NCBI GenBank assembly: GCA_030730025.1
Contig: JANQWC010000013.1
Coordinates: 30,080-94,079 of the forward strand
Direction: 5' to 3'
DNA length: 64,000 nt
DNA from: Crocinitomicaceae bacterium
GTDB taxonomy: Bacteria > Bacteroidota > Bacteroidia > Flavobacteriales_D > Crocinitomicaceae
Under the pieces are notes generated by a model that worked only from the letters and a program-made list of their open reading frames with translations, ran no database searches and was not told the DNA's origin. The position numbers were made by a program, and so were the translations under genes. Positions 54,742 to 63,087 of the stretch are shown here, piece by piece. Every line of letters starts with the position of its first letter. The first letter of the stretch is position 1.

Positions 54742-55559
54742 TGGAAGAAAAACAATACAACAACGAGCGCCCAGCGCGCAGAGAACACAAAGAAACAAAA
54801 GAACGCAGCTACCAGCGCAAAGAACGCACCGACATCATTTTTGGTGTGCACTCCGTATTAGAAGCCATTCACGCTGGCCGCGAACTCAATAAAATCCTGA
54901 TCCAAAAAGGAATTAACAAGACGCTTTTTGAGGAATTAAGAGCCGCGCTATCAGGTAAGAATTACTTCTTGCAGTATGTGCCCAATCAAAAACTCGATTC
55001 ACTCACAGAAGGTAACCACCAAGGCGTCATTGCAATGGTACCGCCAATTACCTATCAAGAAATTGAACCCCTCGTCGATAAATGGCTAGAAGAAGGCAAG
55101 AAACCAAGCGTGCTTGTATTGGACCGCATTACCGACGTGCGCAACTTCGGTGCAATCATCAGAAGTGCGGAGTGCATGGGTATTGACGCCGTACTCATAC
55201 CGAGCAAAGGCTCTGCATTGGCTACTTCAGACGCCATGAAGGCATCGGCCGGCGCCCTCAACCGCATTCCGATTTGTAAAACCGAACAACTCAAACAATC
55301 ATTGTTTTATTTACAGCAATCTGGCCTGCGCATTGTAGCCTGTACCGAAAAAGCACTCGTTCCCCTACAAGAAACCAACTTGCGCGGCAGCGTTGCCATT
55401 ATTATGGGTTCAGAAGAATCTGGCATCACCCAAGACCTCATCAATTTGGCAGACATCAGCTGTAAAATCCCGATGAAAGGCGCTATTTCTTCTCTAAATG
55501 TGGGTGTGGCCACCGGAATGGTGCTCTATGAGAAAATTCGTCAAGAATTAGTAGGTTAA
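54741..55559 (+). CDS. rlmB: SPOUT rRNA/tRNA 2'-O-methyltransferase, probable RlmB
   Basis: A 272-residue TrmH/SpoU methyltransferase. A basic, disordered N-terminal tail (~30 residues) precedes the SpoU substrate-binding domain (IIFGVHSVLEAIHAGRELNKILIQ). The trefoil-knot catalytic domain has motif 1 LDRITDVRNFGAIIRSAECMG, motif 2 AIIMGSEESGI and motif 3 IPMKGAISSLNVGVATGMVLYE. RlmB methylates the ribose of G2251 of 23S rRNA; a related family member would be the alternative. Its 3' end overlaps the convergent HAD phosphatase gene by 12 bp. Confidence 0.9.
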   Translation: MEEKQYNNERPARREHKETKERSYQRKERTDIIFGVHSVLEAIHAGRELNKILIQKGINKTLFEELRAALSGKNYFLQYVPNQKLDSLTEGNHQGVIAMVPPITYQEIEPLVDKWLEEGKKPSVLVLDRITDVRNFGAIIRSAECMGIDAVLIPSKGSALATSDAMKASAGALNRIPICKTEQLKQSLFYLQQSGLRIVACTEKALVPLQETNLRGSVAIIMGSEESGITQDLINLADISCKIPMKGAISSLNVGVATGMVLYEKIRQELVG

Positions 55560-56264
55560 GAGTAGCTTCGGCAAGATTTCAGGTATTACAGCAAGTTCCG
55601 ATATACAATAATCAAAATTATATTGGTTTTGCGCGCTTGGGTCAAACCAAATGGCTTGCATGCCTGCGCGCAAAGCACCCGCCACATCGACGTGGTAGTC
55701 GTCGCCGATCATGACTGATTTTTCGGCTTTGGCCCCAGCCTGATTGAGTGCATACTTAAAAATTGCGGGGTCGGGCTTGTTCTTGCCAACAAACTCTGAG
55801 CACACCACCACATCAAAAAAGGCACGCATGCCGCAATTTTCGAGCTTTACAAATTGTACTTCTTGAAATCCGTTGGTAATGATGTGCAGCTTGAAATCCA
55901 TTTGCTTGAGTGCCTCTAGCGTTTCTATCGCTTGTGGAAACAGCGCCGTTTGCAGCGGTGAGATGGCTACGTAGGCATCTGATAAGCGCCGGACCAATGG
56001 TTCGTCCTGAATTTTAAAATGCTTGAGCGTGACCCGAAAGCGCTCGAAGCGCAACTCCTCTTTTTTGATAATGCCTTTACCGTAGAGCTTCCAGAGATGT
56101 GCGTTTTGGTAAACGTACTGCTTGTGGAAGTGCTCAAAACCGCCAATTTGGGCCGCTAATTCTTCGGTCTCAAAAAGCGAGCGCAGCGCAATTTCAGAGT
56201 TTTTATCGAAATCCCAGAGCGTGCGGTCGAGGTCAAAGAAGAGGTGGTGATCAGTAAATGGCAT
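55548..56264 (-). CDS. HAD-superfamily nucleotidase, YjjG-like
   Basis: A 238-residue HAD phosphatase. Motif I is FFDLDRTLWDFDKN near the N-terminus, motif II lies in HIITNGF, the motif III Lys is in FVGKNKPDPAIF, and motif IV is MIGDDYHVDVAGALRAG. Sequence and length fit the YjjG group of noncanonical pyrimidine nucleotidases, which hydrolyse dUMP-like and modified pyrimidine nucleotides. The ORF could start 14 codons upstream, but MPFTDHHLFF is the natural N-terminus; it overlaps the upstream membrane-protein gene by 14 nt. Nearby upp, also in pyrimidine metabolism, fits this assignment. Confidence 0.87.
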   Translation of the reverse strand: MPFTDHHLFFDLDRTLWDFDKNSEIALRSLFETEELAAQIGGFEHFHKQYVYQNAHLWKLYGKGIIKKEELRFERFRVTLKHFKIQDEPLVRRLSDAYVAISPLQTALFPQAIETLEALKQMDFKLHIITNGFQEVQFVKLENCGMRAFFDVVVCSEFVGKNKPDPAIFKYALNQAGAKAEKSVMIGDDYHVDVAGALRAGMQAIWFDPSAQNQYNFDYCISELAVIPEILPKLLLTY

Positions 56265-56712
56265 AGGCAATAGCGGTGAGTAGCAAGCCATTGAGGGCCA
56301 AGCCAATCAGTACAAACAAGAAGGTTGTTGACTCCTTTCCGTAAAATTTGGCAGCTACAAAACTACCAATGGGCACCGAAAACAACAAGGGCGCAAACAG
56401 CGTGATGCCATAAAACCCAAAGCGTCTTTTGATTTGCACGATGATTTTTTTGGTGCGCGTGACCTTGTAATAATTGATCGGCTCTTTCCCTGCTGCAATG
56501 GCCGCGGCTCTCTTATTCGCGCGCTTGCGCTGAGAAATGCGCAGCACCAACTCGCTGCCAAAATAAAAAATGGCAGAAGCCGTGGCAGCGCCAAACACCG
56601 ATGCCATCCAGGTATGGTGAAAAGCCATTTGAAAGCCAGGTCCGGGCAAGGAAGAAACCATGAACTTGATCATGGCCAAAAAATAAATACTCCAAAAACC
56701 TACCCAATTCAT
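56251..56712 (-). CDS. Small membrane protein of unknown function
   Basis: A 153-residue protein with three or four membrane segments, near residues 5-25, 33-52, 92-113 and 128-151. A highly basic loop between the second and third (RISQRKRANKRAAAIAAGK ... VTRTKKIIVQIKRRFG) suggests a cytosolic side there. The last part (FGFYGITLFAPLLFSVPIGSFVAAKFYG) resembles the small-multidrug-export-like (DUF/Sm_multidrug_ex) membrane family, but only loosely. It sits 11 nt after upp and overlaps the HAD phosphatase, so the three genes are likely one operon. Confidence 0.72.
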   Translation of the reverse strand: MNWVGFWSIYFLAMIKFMVSSLPGPGFQMAFHHTWMASVFGAATASAIFYFGSELVLRISQRKRANKRAAAIAAGKEPINYYKVTRTKKIIVQIKRRFGFYGITLFAPLLFSVPIGSFVAAKFYGKESTTFLFVLIGLALNGLLLTAIAYAIY

Positions 56713-56723
56713 TGTGCGCTTTT

Positions 56724-57371
56724 TTAAATTTTAATGCCGTAAGCTAGATCGCCGGCATCGCCTAGGCCCGGAACGATATAAGACTTAGCGGTGAGTTCGT
56801 TGTCAATAGCGGCAACCCAAATTTGGGTATTGGCCGGGAAGTTGCGCGCTACAAACGCGAGTGCTTCTGGCGTGGCAATGGCGCTCAGGATATGAATTTG
56901 TTTGGGCGTGCCGTGGTTCAGAAGCGCCTTGTAAACGGCTACCATGGAACTGCCCGTTGCTAACATCGGATCTGAGATAAGCCAGATTTTGTTGTCGAGG
57001 TCCGGAACAGCCATGTATTCGACTTCTATTTCAAATACTTCGGGGCTGCTGTGCTTGCGATAAGCAGAAATATATGCGCTGTCGGCGTGGTCAAAAGTGC
57101 GCAAAACACCTTCGTGCATGGCCAAACCAGCGCGCAAAATGGTGAGCAAAACCGGGTTTTCTGAAGGCTGCAGTACTTGCGCCTCGGCAAGTGGTGTTTG
57201 CACGGCAATGGTGTGGCTCGGCAACTGCTTAGAAACCTCGTAAGCTAAGATTTCGGCAATGCGCGAGAGGTTGTGTCTGAAGCGCAGCCGATCGGTCTGA
57301 ACGCCAACGGTTCTGATTTCGGCGAGGTACTGACCGAGAATAGAGCTTTGAAGACCGATGTGGTGAACCAT
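56724..57371 (-). CDS. upp: Uracil phosphoribosyltransferase
   Basis: A 215-residue pyrimidine salvage enzyme converting uracil and PRPP to UMP. The PRPP-binding loop is ISDPMLATGSSMVAVYKAL, and the C-terminal uracil-binding region is AAIDNELTAKSYIVPGLGDAGDLAYG, both typical of UPRT. Length is normal. It is first in the operon with the small membrane protein and the YjjG-like phosphatase, and divergent from the MFS carrier gene. Confidence 0.95.
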   Translation of the reverse strand: MVHHIGLQSSILGQYLAEIRTVGVQTDRLRFRHNLSRIAEILAYEVSKQLPSHTIAVQTPLAEAQVLQPSENPVLLTILRAGLAMHEGVLRTFDHADSAYISAYRKHSSPEVFEIEVEYMAVPDLDNKIWLISDPMLATGSSMVAVYKALLNHGTPKQIHILSAIATPEALAFVARNFPANTQIWVAAIDNELTAKSYIVPGLGDAGDLAYGIKI

Positions 57372-57431
57372 CTTTATTTTTCTTTAAAATTACGTATTAT
57401 TGGGCATTCAAAACTTAAAATTATCCTTTTG

Positions 57432-58718
57432 ATGAAAGATCAACGCAAGGTCCTGTTTCTCATTACGGTAGCCGCACTTGGCTATTTTGTAGACATCTAT
57501 GATTTGGTGCTCTTTGGGGTCGTAAAGGCCGAAAGCCTCGCGCACATCCTGCCCAACGCTAGCGACCTCGAACGCGCCGCACAGGGCAAATTTCTTTTCA
57601 ATGTGCAAATGTTCGGCATGCTGTTGGGCGGAATATTGTGGGGCATCTTAGGCGACAAAAAAGGCCGACTCAAGGTGCTTTTTGGCTCGATCCTCCTCTA
57701 CTCGCTGGCCAATATTGCCAACGCATTTGTAACGGATATCCCGAGTTATGTGGTCATTCGTTTGTTGGCTGGTATTGGTCTAGCCGGCGAGCTGGGCGCA
57801 GGCATTACGCTCATCAGCGAACTGATGCCCAAAGAAACGCGCGGTTACGGCACCATGATTGTCGTGACTTTTGGCGCCCTCGGAGCTGTCGCGGCTTCTT
57901 TGATCGGCGCCGAAGGCCAAGCCGTTGCAGCCTTCATTGAAAGCATCTGCGGTTGGAAACCCGCCAATTGGCAAGTGGTGTATCTCATTGGCGGCGCCAT
58001 GGGCATGGTTTTGCTGCTACTGCGCGTCGGGGCACTCGAATCAGGTTTTTTTCAGCAAATGGACCAAGACACACAAATTCAAAAAGGCAACCTGAAACTG
58101 ATTTTCGGCAACAAACAAAACCTCATCAAATACTTGCATTGCATCAGCATTGGCATTCCGATTTGGTATACGGTAGGTCTACTCGTCATGAACTCTGCAG
58201 ATAATTTTGGCCCCTGGCTAGGCGTCTACGACATCAGCAATGGCAAAGCGGTCATGTATTGTTATTTAGGCCTGAGCGCCGGCGATTTATTAGCAGGTTT
58301 TCTGAGCCAGTGGTGGAAGAGCAGAAAGAAGGTCGTGCGCCTTTATTTGTTGTTTTCCTTGAGTGTCACCATTGTTTTTTTGGTCGTGATGCACCAATAC
58401 AACATCACAGGCAGCACCTACTATTTCTTGTGTTTTTTACTCGGGGCCGGCACGGGTTATTGGGCAATTTTCGTCACAATTGCCGCAGAGCAGTTTGGCA
58501 CGAATATCCGCTCGACAGCCGCCAATACCATCCCTAATTTTGTGCGGGGCTCGGTCAATATTGTCGTCATGCTTTTCGGACTCTTCTTGAGTATGGGCAT
58601 CAACGAAGGAGTATCGGCAGTGGTAGTTGGGGTAATGTTCATTTCCTTGGCCCTCTACAGTTTGAGCCAACTTAAAGAAACCTTCGGTAAGGACTTAGAC
58701 TATTTCGAACTTTCTTAA
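57432..58718 (+). CDS. Major facilitator superfamily transporter
   Basis: A 428-residue carrier with about 12 membrane segments. The MFS signature loop between segments 2 and 3 reads GILWGILGDKKGRLKVLFGS. The N-terminus (MKDQRKVLFLITVAALGYFVDIYDLVLFG) and the segment GAGTGYWAIFVTIAAEQFGTNIRSTAAN resemble sugar/organic acid:proton symporters of the SV2/metabolite-H+ group. The substrate is not predictable. The frame extends 53 codons further upstream, but that part is antisense to upp and is not protein-like, so ATG at 57432 is chosen. Its 3' end overlaps kup by 4 bp. Confidence 0.87.
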   Translation: MKDQRKVLFLITVAALGYFVDIYDLVLFGVVKAESLAHILPNASDLERAAQGKFLFNVQMFGMLLGGILWGILGDKKGRLKVLFGSILLYSLANIANAFVTDIPSYVVIRLLAGIGLAGELGAGITLISELMPKETRGYGTMIVVTFGALGAVAASLIGAEGQAVAAFIESICGWKPANWQVVYLIGGAMGMVLLLLRVGALESGFFQQMDQDTQIQKGNLKLIFGNKQNLIKYLHCISIGIPIWYTVGLLVMNSADNFGPWLGVYDISNGKAVMYCYLGLSAGDLLAGFLSQWWKSRKKVVRLYLLFSLSVTIVFLVVMHQYNITGSTYYFLCFLLGAGTGYWAIFVTIAAEQFGTNIRSTAANTIPNFVRGSVNIVVMLFGLFLSMGINEGVSAVVVGVMFISLALYSLSQLKETFGKDLDYFELS

Positions 58719-60679
58719 ATCTTCTGAGAATAATCTTCGAAGTCTTCGATGAGCTCTTGGTCTACCTGATTGGCCACCGTAATCGGAATGTAATCCACGA
58801 CTACATTAGTTTTGTCTAGGCCGAAGTCTTCCGCTGGTTTCAGACCTGTTGACTTTACAAAGCGGTAAGTCTTTACGCACAATTTTTGGAATGGCGTCAG
58901 GTGGTTGTCCATGGCTACCCTTGAGTTGAGTACAATAAACTTGAAGTCGACCTGATCTAATTTGCCGCGCACGCTTTCAAAGATACTCTCGCCGCTAAAT
59001 TCACCCTTCTCGATCATCTTGCAGTATATCTTGCGCATCATGTATTCAATGCGGTGCTCTTCTTTGAAGCCCATCTGAAGGGTCACGTAATAACAGCGCT
59101 TGTCGATGATTTGATGCACAGAATAATGCACGCCCCAAGGCTCATTGAGGATATCGAGGTGTAAAAACCAAATGGTACCCGCCTTGCGCGGTTTTTTGTA
59201 AAACAGGGAATGATAAACTGTTAAATCGAGCTTGTTGGCCGAGTTGGAACGTGTCGGAAAAACCAAGTTGGTGGCTTCAAAATCGATATCGTTGTCTTCG
59301 CGGACTGCGTTTAACAATGGGATGACGGTATTCATCGGTAGGTATTCAGTAATACTCGTACGCAATTGTTTGGCTCTGAAATACAAGTAAAGCACTGCAA
59401 AAAATGTAGAGGCTAGTATCAAAGTAAACCAACCACCAGAAACTACTTTACCGAGATTTGACAACAAGAAAACCCCCTCGATGGCTAAGAAAACAATAAA
59501 AATAAGTGCATAAAATGCCTTGGCTTTTGGGTACTTGAGCATCAATAAGAAGCCAAGTAAAATGGATGTCATGACCATATCAATAGTGATGGCCAAGCCG
59601 TAGGTATGTTCCATCGCACTAGACTCCTTGAATATGGCGATCACAACCAAACAACCTACCATCAAAAACCAATTGATAAAAGGAATGTAAATCTGACCTT
59701 GGTGCTCGGAAGGATATTTCACCTTGAGGTTTGTCCACAACTTGAGTTTAATCGCCTCATTCATGAGGGTAAATACACCTGTAATGAGCGCTTGAGATGC
59801 AATAATGGTGGCTGCAGTTGCCAAAACAATTGCCATTGGAAGAATATGCTTAGGAACCATACTATAAAAAATAGTTTGGTTATCTACCGCATGGAAATCT
59901 GGCGCCAAACACAATGCCGCCTGTCCGAGGTAATTGATCACCAATAAACTAGATACAAATAACCAACTCAAGCGGATGTTCCCTTTACCGCAGTGACCTA
60001 AATCAGAATACAAAGCCTCGGCCCCTGTTGTACACAAGAAAACTGATCCGAGTACCGCAAAACCACCGTCTACATTAGCCACTAAATTGTAAGCCCAATA
60101 GGGATTAAAGGCGTTCAACACTACAGGATTGTCAAAAATATGAATGGCGCCTAGATATCCTAAAAACAAAAACCAAACGCCCATTACCGGGCCAAACATT
60201 TTGCCAATTGCCGCCGTACCAAACTGCTGGATCATAAACAAAAGCACAATAATCGTCACCACAATTGGAATGACTGGCACATCTGGATTAATCGCATTGA
60301 TTCCCTCAACTGCAGAGGATATTGAGATGGCAGGGGTAATGAAACCGTCGGCCATGAGTGTCGCACAACCAATGAGTGCCGGTATAATGATCCATTTATA
60401 CCTTCTTTTTTTCAAAAGCGCAAACAAGGCAAAAATCCCACCCTCGCCTTTATTGTCAGCGTTGAGCGCAAAAAAGATGTACTTGATGGTGGCCAACAAG
60501 ATCAAAGTCCAGATGACACTTGAAAGCGCACCTAAAATAAAAGGCTCTGAAATGTGCTTTCCTCCGCCCGTAATAGCTTGAAAAACATATAGCGGCGAAG
60601 TTCCGATATCCCCAAAAACTATTCCTGTTGTGATCAATAAACCTGCTATTGAAATCTTTTGGGTGGAGACGTGTGACAT
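58715..60679 (-). CDS. kup: KUP-type potassium uptake protein
   Basis: A 654-residue KUP/HAK/KT transporter that imports K+, probably with H+. It has about 12 membrane segments, opening with ITTGIVFGDIGTSPLYVFQAITG, the family's N-terminal signature, and the KYIFFALNADNKGEGGIFALFALL segment. A cytosolic C-terminal domain of ~200 residues follows (from about SITEYLPM). Length fits the usual 600-700 residues. A near-consensus -7 sequence, TAACTTCG at 60701-60708, lies upstream on the minus strand. It converges with the MFS gene. Confidence 0.95.
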   Translation of the reverse strand: MSHVSTQKISIAGLLITTGIVFGDIGTSPLYVFQAITGGGKHISEPFILGALSSVIWTLILLATIKYIFFALNADNKGEGGIFALFALLKKRRYKWIIIPALIGCATLMADGFITPAISISSAVEGINAINPDVPVIPIVVTIIVLLFMIQQFGTAAIGKMFGPVMGVWFLFLGYLGAIHIFDNPVVLNAFNPYWAYNLVANVDGGFAVLGSVFLCTTGAEALYSDLGHCGKGNIRLSWLFVSSLLVINYLGQAALCLAPDFHAVDNQTIFYSMVPKHILPMAIVLATAATIIASQALITGVFTLMNEAIKLKLWTNLKVKYPSEHQGQIYIPFINWFLMVGCLVVIAIFKESSAMEHTYGLAITIDMVMTSILLGFLLMLKYPKAKAFYALIFIVFLAIEGVFLLSNLGKVVSGGWFTLILASTFFAVLYLYFRAKQLRTSITEYLPMNTVIPLLNAVREDNDIDFEATNLVFPTRSNSANKLDLTVYHSLFYKKPRKAGTIWFLHLDILNEPWGVHYSVHQIIDKRCYYVTLQMGFKEEHRIEYMMRKIYCKMIEKGEFSGESIFESVRGKLDQVDFKFIVLNSRVAMDNHLTPFQKLCVKTYRFVKSTGLKPAEDFGLDKTNVVVDYIPITVANQVDQELIEDFEDYSQKI

Positions 60680-60700
60680 GGTAAAACAAAAAAATTTCGT

Positions 60701-60708
60701 CGAAGTTA
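60701..60708 (-). promoter_or_regulatory. Near-consensus -7 box TAACTTCG for kup
   Basis: One base off TAnnTTTG on the minus strand, 21 nt before the kup ATG at 60679. Confidence 0.35.
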
Positions 60709-60750
60709 TGTCTTTCTTACATTTCTACGCAAACATTTCACGAAAATATT

Positions 60751-60758
60751 TATCTTTG
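60751..60758 (+). promoter_or_regulatory. -7 box TATCTTTG for tRNA-Leu
   Basis: An exact TAnnTTTG element 29 nt before the tRNA-Leu gene. No clear TTG element lies at the usual distance upstream. Confidence 0.55.
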
Positions 60759-60787
60759 CATCCCGATTCCAAATCGGATAGTCTGCT

Positions 60788-60869
60788 GCCCACGTGGTGA
60801 AATTGGTAGACACGCCATCTTGAGGGGGTGGTGCCAACAGGTGTGCTGGTTCGAATCCAGTCGTGGGCA
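60788..60869 (+). tRNA. tRNA-Leu (anticodon GAG)
   Basis: The 7-bp acceptor stem GCCCACG pairs with CGTGGGC. The D arm is GTGAAATTGGTAGACAC, the anticodon stem CCATC/GGTGG encloses loop TTGAGGG with anticodon GAG, a leucine-type long variable arm follows, and the T loop is GGTTCGAATCC. No encoded CCA. A terminator follows immediately. GAG reads CUC/CUU codons. Confidence 0.95.
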
Positions 60870-60877
60870 CAAGGAAA

Positions 60878-60906
60878 AGTCCTTCCGTTTCGGAAGGACT
60901 TTTTTT
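60878..60906 (+). terminator. Rho-independent terminator after tRNA-Leu
   Basis: AGTCCTTCC and GGAAGGACT form a 9-bp stem around GTTTC, followed by six T. Confidence 0.9.
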
Positions 60907-61008
60907 ATGTACTTGACGTCCGTAATTCCCCTTACCCAAGCCCATATTTACGTCTAGAACCCTTCCGCGTGATAAGAGAAAATAGCACTTTTGTAAGTTA
61001 GTTTTTTG

Positions 61009-61016
61009 TAATTTTG
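61009..61016 (+). promoter_or_regulatory. -7 box TAATTTTG for the HEPN/MNT pair
   Basis: An exact TAnnTTTG element, with TTAAG between it and the ATG at 61022, predicting a near-leaderless mRNA. A TTTG lies 15 nt upstream of the box, somewhat close for a -33 element. Confidence 0.55.
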
Positions 61017-61021
61017 TTAAG

Positions 61022-61327
61022 ATGAACTATCTGATTGAAAATCAACTAGAAAAAATTCGTGAACTCTGTTTTGAACACAAGGTATCGACCTTGCACGTCT
61101 TTGGTTCTGCAGTCACTGATGCATTCTCAGAAGAAAGCGATATTGATATTTTGATTCAATTTCAAGAGCTGTCTCATGAAGAATATGCAACGAATTATTT
61201 TTCATTACATGACAAGCTGGAGCACTTATTCGGCAGAAAAGTAGACTTGATTACACAAAGATCGCTTTCAAATCCATATTTCATCGCCAAAGTAGAGCGC
61301 ACTAAAAAACTGCTCTATGCAGCCTGA
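61022..61327 (+). CDS. mntA: MNT-type nucleotidyltransferase antitoxin (MntA-like)
   Basis: A 101-residue minimal nucleotidyltransferase. The GSx10DxD motif is intact: G28-S29, then D40 and D42 in ESDIDILI, with a third acidic residue D75 in RKVDLITQR. In type VII toxin-antitoxin systems such proteins inactivate the partner HEPN toxin by adding AMP units to its tyrosine. The gene overlaps the HEPN gene by 11 nt, the usual arrangement of the pair. The T/A-rich promoter before it is separated from tRNA-Leu by a terminator, so the pair is an independent unit. Confidence 0.9.
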   Translation: MNYLIENQLEKIRELCFEHKVSTLHVFGSAVTDAFSEESDIDILIQFQELSHEEYATNYFSLHDKLEHLFGRKVDLITQRSLSNPYFIAKVERTKKLLYAA

Positions 61328-61649
61328 ATCGCTGAAATATCTCTATGATGTTCAAACATCGATTCAATCAATTAACGACTTCATCCTCTCTATAAATTCA
61401 TTTCAAGATTTCGAGAACAATAAACTGATCAAGCGAGCAGTTGAAAGGGAATTAGAAATTATAGGCGAGGCTATTAATCGCCTTCTAAAAATTGACCCAG
61501 CAATTCAAATTTCAAACGCAAGAAAAATTGTAAATCTCAGAAATTGGGTCATTCATTCTTATGACAATGTCGATTCCGTCATCATTTGGGTGATTTTACA
61601 AAAAGATCTACCCTTACTTCAAAAAGAAGTAGCCAAATTATTGAACTGA
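61317..61649 (+). CDS. hepT: HEPN-domain RNase toxin (HepT-like, DUF86)
   Basis: A 110-residue all-helical protein of the DUF86/HepT family. The conserved RX4HXY motif is R75-N-W-V-I-H80-S-Y82; Arg and His are the RNase residues and Tyr is the site modified by the MNT partner in characterised systems. The conserved helix AVERELEIIGEAINRL lies upstream. All key residues are present, so the toxin looks active and not decayed. Reported targets of relatives are tRNA or mRNA; the target here is unknown. The start codon overlaps the antitoxin gene. Confidence 0.88.
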   Translation: MQPESLKYLYDVQTSIQSINDFILSINSFQDFENNKLIKRAVERELEIIGEAINRLLKIDPAIQISNARKIVNLRNWVIHSYDNVDSVIIWVILQKDLPLLQKEVAKLLN

Positions 61650-61693
61650 TCATTTCTGATTCACTAAATTTATCTCCACAAAAAGCATTCAAC

Positions 61694-62230
61694 ATGAAAC
61701 TGAAATTTTTTCTCATTTCCGCGCTCTTTCTAACGCTCCAATCTTGCGACAACAAACCGGCTACCAAAGCGCCCGAACCCACCTCTATTGTAGCGACTGA
61801 CGAAAACACCAAAGAACTCAAGGAGAGTCTTAAAGAGGTGGAAGAAGAAGAAAAGCGCTTGGCTGAAGAAGCGAAGGCCAACATGACCACCATGCGCTTC
61901 AATTTGCTCAGCCACGAGTTTGGAACGGTCAAGGAAGATACCAAAAACCTCTATAATTTTATCGTGACCAACACCGGTAAAAAACCATTATTCATTCAGG
62001 ATGTCAAGGCTTCTTGTGGTTGCACCACCCCAAAAAAACCAGAAAAAGCAATTGCACCGGGCAAGTCTGATGTCATTGCGGTAGAGTTCCATCCGAAAGT
62101 AGGCCAATTGGGGCGTCAGGACAAAACTGTAACGGTCATGGCCAATACCAATCCTGGGATGGTCGTCTTGAAAATTGGGGCCGACGTCATCAAGAACCCA
62201 GCTACCGAACAACGCATTTCAAACAACTAA
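61694..62230 (+). CDS. DUF1573 lipoprotein
   Basis: A 178-residue protein with a lipoprotein signal: MKLKFFLISALFLTLQSC, whose LQSC lipobox has the Cys at residue 18. An acidic Glu/Lys-rich helix follows (~residues 40-60). The DUF1573 Ig-like domain has NFIVTNTGKKPLFIQDVKASCGCTTPKKPEK, with the hallmark SCGCT, and VEFHPKVGQLG. The family is abundant in Bacteroidota and of unknown function. The frame extends 36 codons upstream over the HEPN 3' end, but the signal sequence sets the start at 61694. The MBL-fold gene begins 1 nt after it. Confidence 0.9.
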   Translation: MKLKFFLISALFLTLQSCDNKPATKAPEPTSIVATDENTKELKESLKEVEEEEKRLAEEAKANMTTMRFNLLSHEFGTVKEDTKNLYNFIVTNTGKKPLFIQDVKASCGCTTPKKPEKAIAPGKSDVIAVEFHPKVGQLGRQDKTVTVMANTNPGMVVLKIGADVIKNPATEQRISNN

Positions 62231-62231
62231 C

Positions 62232-63083
62232 ATGAAACTACACGTTCTCAATACAGGTTTCTTTCAACTGGATGGCGGTGCCATGTTTGGAGTTGTACCC
62301 AAAACCATTTGGCAAAAAACAAATCCAGCCGACGCCAACAACATGTGCAATTGGGCCATGCGCTCCTTGCTCATCGAAGACGGCAAAAGGCTCATCTTGG
62401 TCGACACCGGCATCGGCGACAAACAATCCGAGAAGTTTTTTTCACATTACCATTTACACGGCACAGACAGCCTGCATGGCAACTTGGCTCAGCTCGGTTT
62501 TCATGCCTCAGATATCACTGATGTCATTTTAACCCACCTGCATTTTGACCACTGCGGCGGTGCCATTGCTTACGATACCCAAAAAGAAGCCTACCGCACT
62601 GTATTTGAGAATGCCACCTACTGGAGTTCTGAGAACCATTGGCGCTGGGCCACCCAACCCAACCCGCGCGAGAAAGCTTCCTTTTTATCCGAAAACATTC
62701 TGCCGATCCAAGAAAGCGGCCAACTCCAATTTGTTGAACGCAACGGCCTACTGACCCAAAACGCGCTACCCGGCATCGATCTCTCCTTTTTTGATGGCCA
62801 CACCGAAAGCATGATGCTGCCCCAAATCCAATACAAAGGCAAAACGGTCGTCTTCATGGCCGACTTATTGCCGAGTACCGGACATATTCCGCTGCCTTAC
62901 GTAATGGGTTACGACACCCGGCCTTTGCTGACGCTCACCGAAAAAGAACGTTTCTTGAACGAAGCCGCCGACAACGAATATGTGTTATTCTTGGAGCACG
63001 ACGCCGTCAATGAGTGTTGCACCGTACAGCATACTGAAAAGGGCATCCGCTTGAAGGACACTTTTTCCTTTGCTGATTTATAA
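62232..63083 (+). CDS. Metallo-beta-lactamase-fold hydrolase
   Basis: A 283-residue MBL-fold enzyme. The metal motif HxHxDH is THLHFDHCGG near residues 98-106, preceded by ILVDTGIGD. Later metal ligands are plausible in FDGHTESM and FLEHD. Family members include quinoprotein-related hydrolases, lactonases and glyoxalase II-like enzymes; this subgroup has no assigned substrate. It has no signal peptide, so it is probably cytosolic. It is 1 nt downstream of the DUF1573 gene and 4 nt upstream of the thioesterase gene, so the three form an operon. Confidence 0.85.
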   Translation: MKLHVLNTGFFQLDGGAMFGVVPKTIWQKTNPADANNMCNWAMRSLLIEDGKRLILVDTGIGDKQSEKFFSHYHLHGTDSLHGNLAQLGFHASDITDVILTHLHFDHCGGAIAYDTQKEAYRTVFENATYWSSENHWRWATQPNPREKASFLSENILPIQESGQLQFVERNGLLTQNALPGIDLSFFDGHTESMMLPQIQYKGKTVVFMADLLPSTGHIPLPYVMGYDTRPLLTLTEKERFLNEAADNEYVLFLEHDAVNECCTVQHTEKGIRLKDTFSFADL

Positions 63084-63087
63084 AACC

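Noticed and set aside
60706..60945. Leftward frame of 79 codons
   Set aside because: It is antisense to tRNA-Leu; the LVPTTGFEPAHLL-type peptide is a well-known spurious product of tRNA antisense strands.
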